Shown here piece by piece: positions 6,198 through 8,043 of a stretch of DNA of 8,043 nt. This stretch comes from Pseudomonadota bacterium. GTDB lineage: Bacteria; Pseudomonadota; Alphaproteobacteria; Rhizobiales; Hyphomicrobiaceae. The notes under the pieces are model-generated. The model saw only the letters and a list, made by a program, of their open reading frames with translations. It was not told where the DNA came from and did not search any database. The stretch covers positions 1-8,043 of the forward strand of contig QGVC01000159.1 of the NCBI GenBank assembly GCA_003242645.1, read 5' to 3'. The position numbers and the translations under genes were made by a program. Each line of letters opens with the position of its first letter. Positions within the stretch are counted from its first letter, which is position 1.

Positions 6198-7109
6198 TCA
6201 GATCGTGACCCGGCCTTCCGTGACGCGGACCGCACTGCCCCCGATGCGGACGTTGCGCAGCTGACCGCCTGCCACCTCGAGCGTGAGCGAGATGATGCTC
6301 GGACGGCCCATTTCGAAGCCTTGCTCTATGATGCGCTTGTGGTGGCCATCGGGCAGCTCGTCGAACATCTGAATCACGCCGGCGAATGTCACGGCTGCGG
6401 AGCCCGTTGCTGGATCCTCCGGCACACCCAAGTCGGGCGCGAACATTCGTGCGTGGAAGGAGGATGTCGTGTGGACCGTCTCGCGGGTGTAGAGAAAGGC
6501 GCCGGCGAGGCCCTGCCCGGATATAGCGGTTGCCCAGTGCTGGCTGTTCACTTCAGCCTTTGCCATCGCCTCCAGCGATGCAACCGGAATAAAGGCAAAG
6601 CTGTTTCCGGCCGCAAATCTAGTCGGGCGATGATTTGCGAAGCCAATCTCGCGGGGGAGCAGGCTCACGGCCGCTGCAATCGACTCAACGGGTGGAAGCG
6701 TGCCCGACTGTTCGGGCAGCTTGGGAGCGTCGAACTCCGCAAATGCCGCCTCTCCCTTTCTCAGCCTGACGCCAACGCGCACAATGCCGATGTTTTCTTC
6801 GAGTGCGATGATCGCATCGAGATCCTTGTTTGGGTCAGGGGCACGCAGCTCGGCGAGCAACGTGGCCACGCCTGCTGTCGGATGACCGGCAAAGGGAATC
6901 TCCGCCCCAGGTGTGAAGATCCGCACCTTTGCCGTGTGGGCCGGGTTGGCCGGTTTCTGGACGAAGATGGTTTCCGACAGGTTGAACTCACGTGCGATGG
7001 CCAGCATCTGGTCCGTTGCGAGCTGGTCCGCATCGAGCACCACGGCAAGCGGATTGCCGCTGAATCTCTTCTCCGTGAAAACGTCGAGAGTGTAGAAAGG
7101 CAGCTGCAT
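6198..7109 (-). CDS. PhzF-family epimerase/isomerase-like protein
   Basis: This is a 303-residue protein of the PhzF superfamily, which has two similar diaminopimelate-epimerase-like halves. PhzF itself isomerises trans-2,3-dihydro-3-hydroxyanthranilate in phenazine synthesis; most relatives have unknown substrates. The start is [28 protein letters not shown] carries Glu46, equivalent to the catalytic Glu45 of Phz[15 protein letters not shown] lies at 65-78, [10 protein letters not shown] at 231-240 and MGRPS at 267-271. Both glycine-rich substrate loops are therefore present and the protein looks active. The ATG at 7109 fits the family N-terminus. The frame stays open 68 codons further upstream, but that extension is Arg-rich and unrelated. 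The Shine-Dalgarno is weak (GGAA). There are no phenazine genes nearby, so a phenazine role is not supported. The secreted-protein gene follows 20 bases after the stop. Confidence 0.93.
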   Translation of the reverse strand: MQLPFYTLDVFTEKRFSGNPLAVVLDADQLATDQMLAIAREFNLSETIFVQKPANPAHTAKVRIFTPGAEIPFAGHPTAGVATLLAELRAPDPNKDLDAIIALEENIGIVRVGVRLRKGEAAFAEFDAPKLPEQSGTLPPVESIAAAVSLLPREIGFANHRPTRFAAGNSFAFIPVASLEAMAKAEVNSQHWATAISGQGLAGAFLYTRETVHTTSSFHARMFAPDLGVPEDPATGSAAVTFAGVIQMFDELPDGHHKRIIEQGFEMGRPSIISLTLEVAGGQLRNVRIGGSAVRVTEGRVTI

Positions 7110-7452
7110 CGTTCCACTGGGACCGAAGAAGATTTTCAGCAGATTTTTTTGGCCCAACTGGCGGCGGCTTCCAAGAAGAATTCGGGCAACCGACATTCCG
7201 TCGCGCCCGCATGTAGCGGCAGTGACGCCGAATCGCGTGATTCTTGGCCAGATCAGTCGCCGTGCTGCCGCAGTTCCGCCCCGAGGGAGGGCAGACGAAG
7301 GCGGCCTACTCACAATCGTTACAATATGTTGCAGCGAAGTTGATCAGACGAGCCACAATTACGCCAATTGGTGGCCATGCTCAGCCCATGTTCCCGAGGC
7401 GATATTAACTATGTCGAACGGGTTGCCGGGGCTCGGTCGATGATTCCCTTCC

Positions 7453-7466
7453 ACGGAGGCGTCCGT
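7453..7466 (+). other. Small hairpin before the orphan terminator
   Basis: ACGGA (7453-7457) and TCCGT (7462-7466) form a 5-bp stem with a GGCG tetraloop, three bases before the terminator-like hairpin. A compact stem directly followed by a terminator is a common 3' end of small RNAs, but no promoter was identified. Confidence 0.3.
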
Positions 7467-7469
7467 ACG

Positions 7470-7505
7470 CTCCGGCGAGACAAGGCGTCGCCGGAGTGCA
7501 TTTTT
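7470..7505 (+). terminator. Intrinsic terminator-like hairpin, plus strand, no gene upstream
   Basis: CTCCGGCGA (7470-7478) and TCGCCGGAG (7488-7496) form a perfect 9-bp stem with a 9-base loop, followed by TGCA and TTTTT (7501-7505). On the other strand no T-run follows, so direction is plus. No plus-strand gene lies upstream in this window after 2107; all genes in between are on the minus strand. It may end a small RNA or block transcription running antisense to the PhzF-family gene region. Confidence 0.55.
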
Positions 7506-7593
7506 CCGAAATCTGTGCTCCGGCGATCGAGCAAGCGGGCCCAACGCTCCGCGCGGCATGAAGTACGCATTGGAGCAGGGCCCACAAGCCCGA

Positions 7594-7666
7594 GACTCGG
7601 GATTCGGCGCTAGATGTCGATTCCCGAGTCGGGCGGTGGGGAAACCCCGCTTCTCCGCCGCCCGAC
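7594..7666. repeat. Two overlapping, mutually exclusive hairpins
   Basis: GACTCGGGA (7594-7602) pairs perfectly with TCCCGAGTC (7622-7630). GTCGGGCGG (7628-7636) pairs perfectly with CCGCCCGAC (7658-7666), with an inner GGGG-AAA-CCCC stem (7638-7648). The two stems share bases 7628-7630, so both cannot form completely at once. Whether this is a structured RNA or an intergenic palindromic repeat cannot be told from one copy. Confidence 0.45.
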
Positions 7667-7674
7667 CTCTTCTA

Positions 7675-7701
7675 GCCCGCGACTGCAGTAGCGGCGCGGG
7701 C
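7675..7701. repeat. Inverted repeat
   Basis: GCCCGCG (7675-7681) and CGCGGGC (7695-7701) make a perfect 7-bp stem with a 13-base loop. It is part of the hairpin-dense stretch. Confidence 0.4.
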
Positions 7702-7708
7702 GATGGAC

Positions 7709-7781
7709 TCGCCGGAAGGCCTGTGCTGCCGCACCGCCACACACCTCCCTCCCCGACGCGGTGGGATGGGTCTTCCGGCGA
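7709..7781. repeat. Nested inverted repeat
   Basis: TCGCCGGAAG (7709-7718) is the exact reverse complement of CTTCCGGCGA (7772-7781). Inside, CACCGC (7732-7737) pairs with GCGGTG (7758-7763). The outer arms contain the same TCGCCGGA octamer as the plus-strand terminator hairpin about 240 bases to the left. Confidence 0.45.
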
Positions 7782-7842
7782 CCTTGCCCTCACTTGAACG
7801 GGGAAGCTTCGCGATCGCGCAATTCAGGTGTCGACGGCAGCG

Positions 7843-8043
7843 TTATAGGCAGCCGGTGATGGTCGATCCGCACTTGACGTAAGAGAACAGGTCCCAGGCG
7901 CAGCAGGGCTGCTCTTTCTTGCAAACCCAGGTTTTGACCTCGCCTGATGGGAAGCGGTAGCGGCAAACCTTCTCGTCTTTGCCGACCTTCGGTGGGGTGG
8001 AGGCCCTTTGAGCAGAGGCGGTGTTCGACTGAGCGCCTTGGGC
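7843..8043 (-). CDS. Small six-cysteine protein, C-terminal part, unknown function, runs off the window
   Basis: Sixty-six residues and the TAA stop (7845-7843) are visible; the start lies beyond the right edge. The first 20 residues are low-complexity Ala/Ser/Thr/Pro, typical of a linker after a signal peptide. A compact domain follows: VCRYRFPSGEVKTWVCKK, then PCCAWD, SYVKCGSTITGCL. It has six cysteines at fragment positions 27, 41, 47, 48, 58 and 65, enough for three disulfides, with several aromatic residues. I recall similar short uncharacterised proteins in rhizobial genomes but can give no name or role. Secretion to the periplasm is inferred from the cysteine content and linker. The regular, conserved-looking spacing and the stop right after the last Cys-Leu make it a real gene rather than a chance frame. 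Confidence 0.7.
   Translation of the reverse strand, partial: AQGAQSNTASAQRASTPPKVGKDEKVCRYRFPSGEVKTWVCKKEQPCCAWDLFSYVKCGSTITGCL

Larger units (their letters stand above)
7110..7842. other. Gene-free stretch, hairpin-rich in its right part
   Basis: No protein gene is convincing here. Open frames on both strands (for example 7359-7793 minus and 7558-7797 plus) give Arg/Pro/Ser-rich translations without family motifs. The PhzF-family promoter should lie at about 7110-7300, but no clear -35/-10 pair is seen; GAATC-GCGT-GATTC (7230-7243) is a small palindrome there. From about 7450 to 7785 the sequence is packed with inverted repeats. The octamer TCCGGCGA or its complement occurs five times (7471, 7488, 7519, 7709 and 7774). 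Confidence 0.55.

Noticed and set aside
7110..7313. N-terminal extension of the PhzF-family protein to 371 residues
   Set aside because: The family start (FYTLDVFT) follows the Met at 7109. The extra 68 residues are Arg-rich and unlike any PhzF protein.
6183..7343. A 386-residue plus-strand frame opposite the PhzF-family gene
   Set aside because: It is antisense to a gene with complete PhzF motifs, has no motif of its own, and reads as a Cys/Arg/His-rich shadow.
7359..7797. Minus (144 residues) and plus (79 residues) frames in the right intergenic stretch
   Set aside because: Both are Arg/Pro/Ser-rich, run through several perfect inverted repeats, and have no ribosome-binding site or family pattern.

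Overview
The window is GC-rich DNA that most resembles an alphaproteobacterium of the Hyphomicrobiales (Rhizobiales), perhaps near the Bradyrhizobium/Xanthobacteraceae group. This is an inference from protein style, codon bias and the types of genes present; no taxonomic marker was tested. Two halves meet tail to tail near position 2200.

Left half (1-2160). This part is decayed. At the left edge lies the N-terminal third of a CPA1/NhaP-type Na+/H+ antiporter on the minus strand, which appears frameshifted and then stopped. After a gene-free gap come two plus-strand relics: the helix-turn-helix start of a LysR regulator, and the C-terminal part of a DoxX-family membrane protein with its own frameshift. 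They are run together by chance in one long open frame. The next gene, a two-domain VOC/CatE-like ring-cleavage dioxygenase, is intact. It is probably the last working member of a former LysR-DoxX-dioxygenase locus.

Right half (2241-8043). Everything recognised as a gene here is on the minus strand. In transcription order: the C-terminal end of a small six-cysteine protein (window edge), a 730-base gene-free stretch rich in inverted repeats, a PhzF-family epimerase-like protein, a secreted protein of unknown function, a leucine-rich leader peptide with competing RNA hairpins, leuA (2-isopropylmalate synthase), a divergent MreB-family actin homologue without mreC or mreD behind it, a terminator-like hairpin and tRNA-Lys(CTT).

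The best regulatory observation is the leuA leader. A 37-codon reading frame carries seven leucine codons in ten, its stop codon lies inside the 5' arm of a long hairpin, and the top of that hairpin can pair instead with a downstream segment. This is the layout expected of leucine attenuation, although no U-run follows the hairpin. Other points worth a second look are the MreB paralog, the hairpin-dense stretch at 7450-7785 with an orphan plus-strand terminator, and the cysteine-rich partial gene at the right edge.
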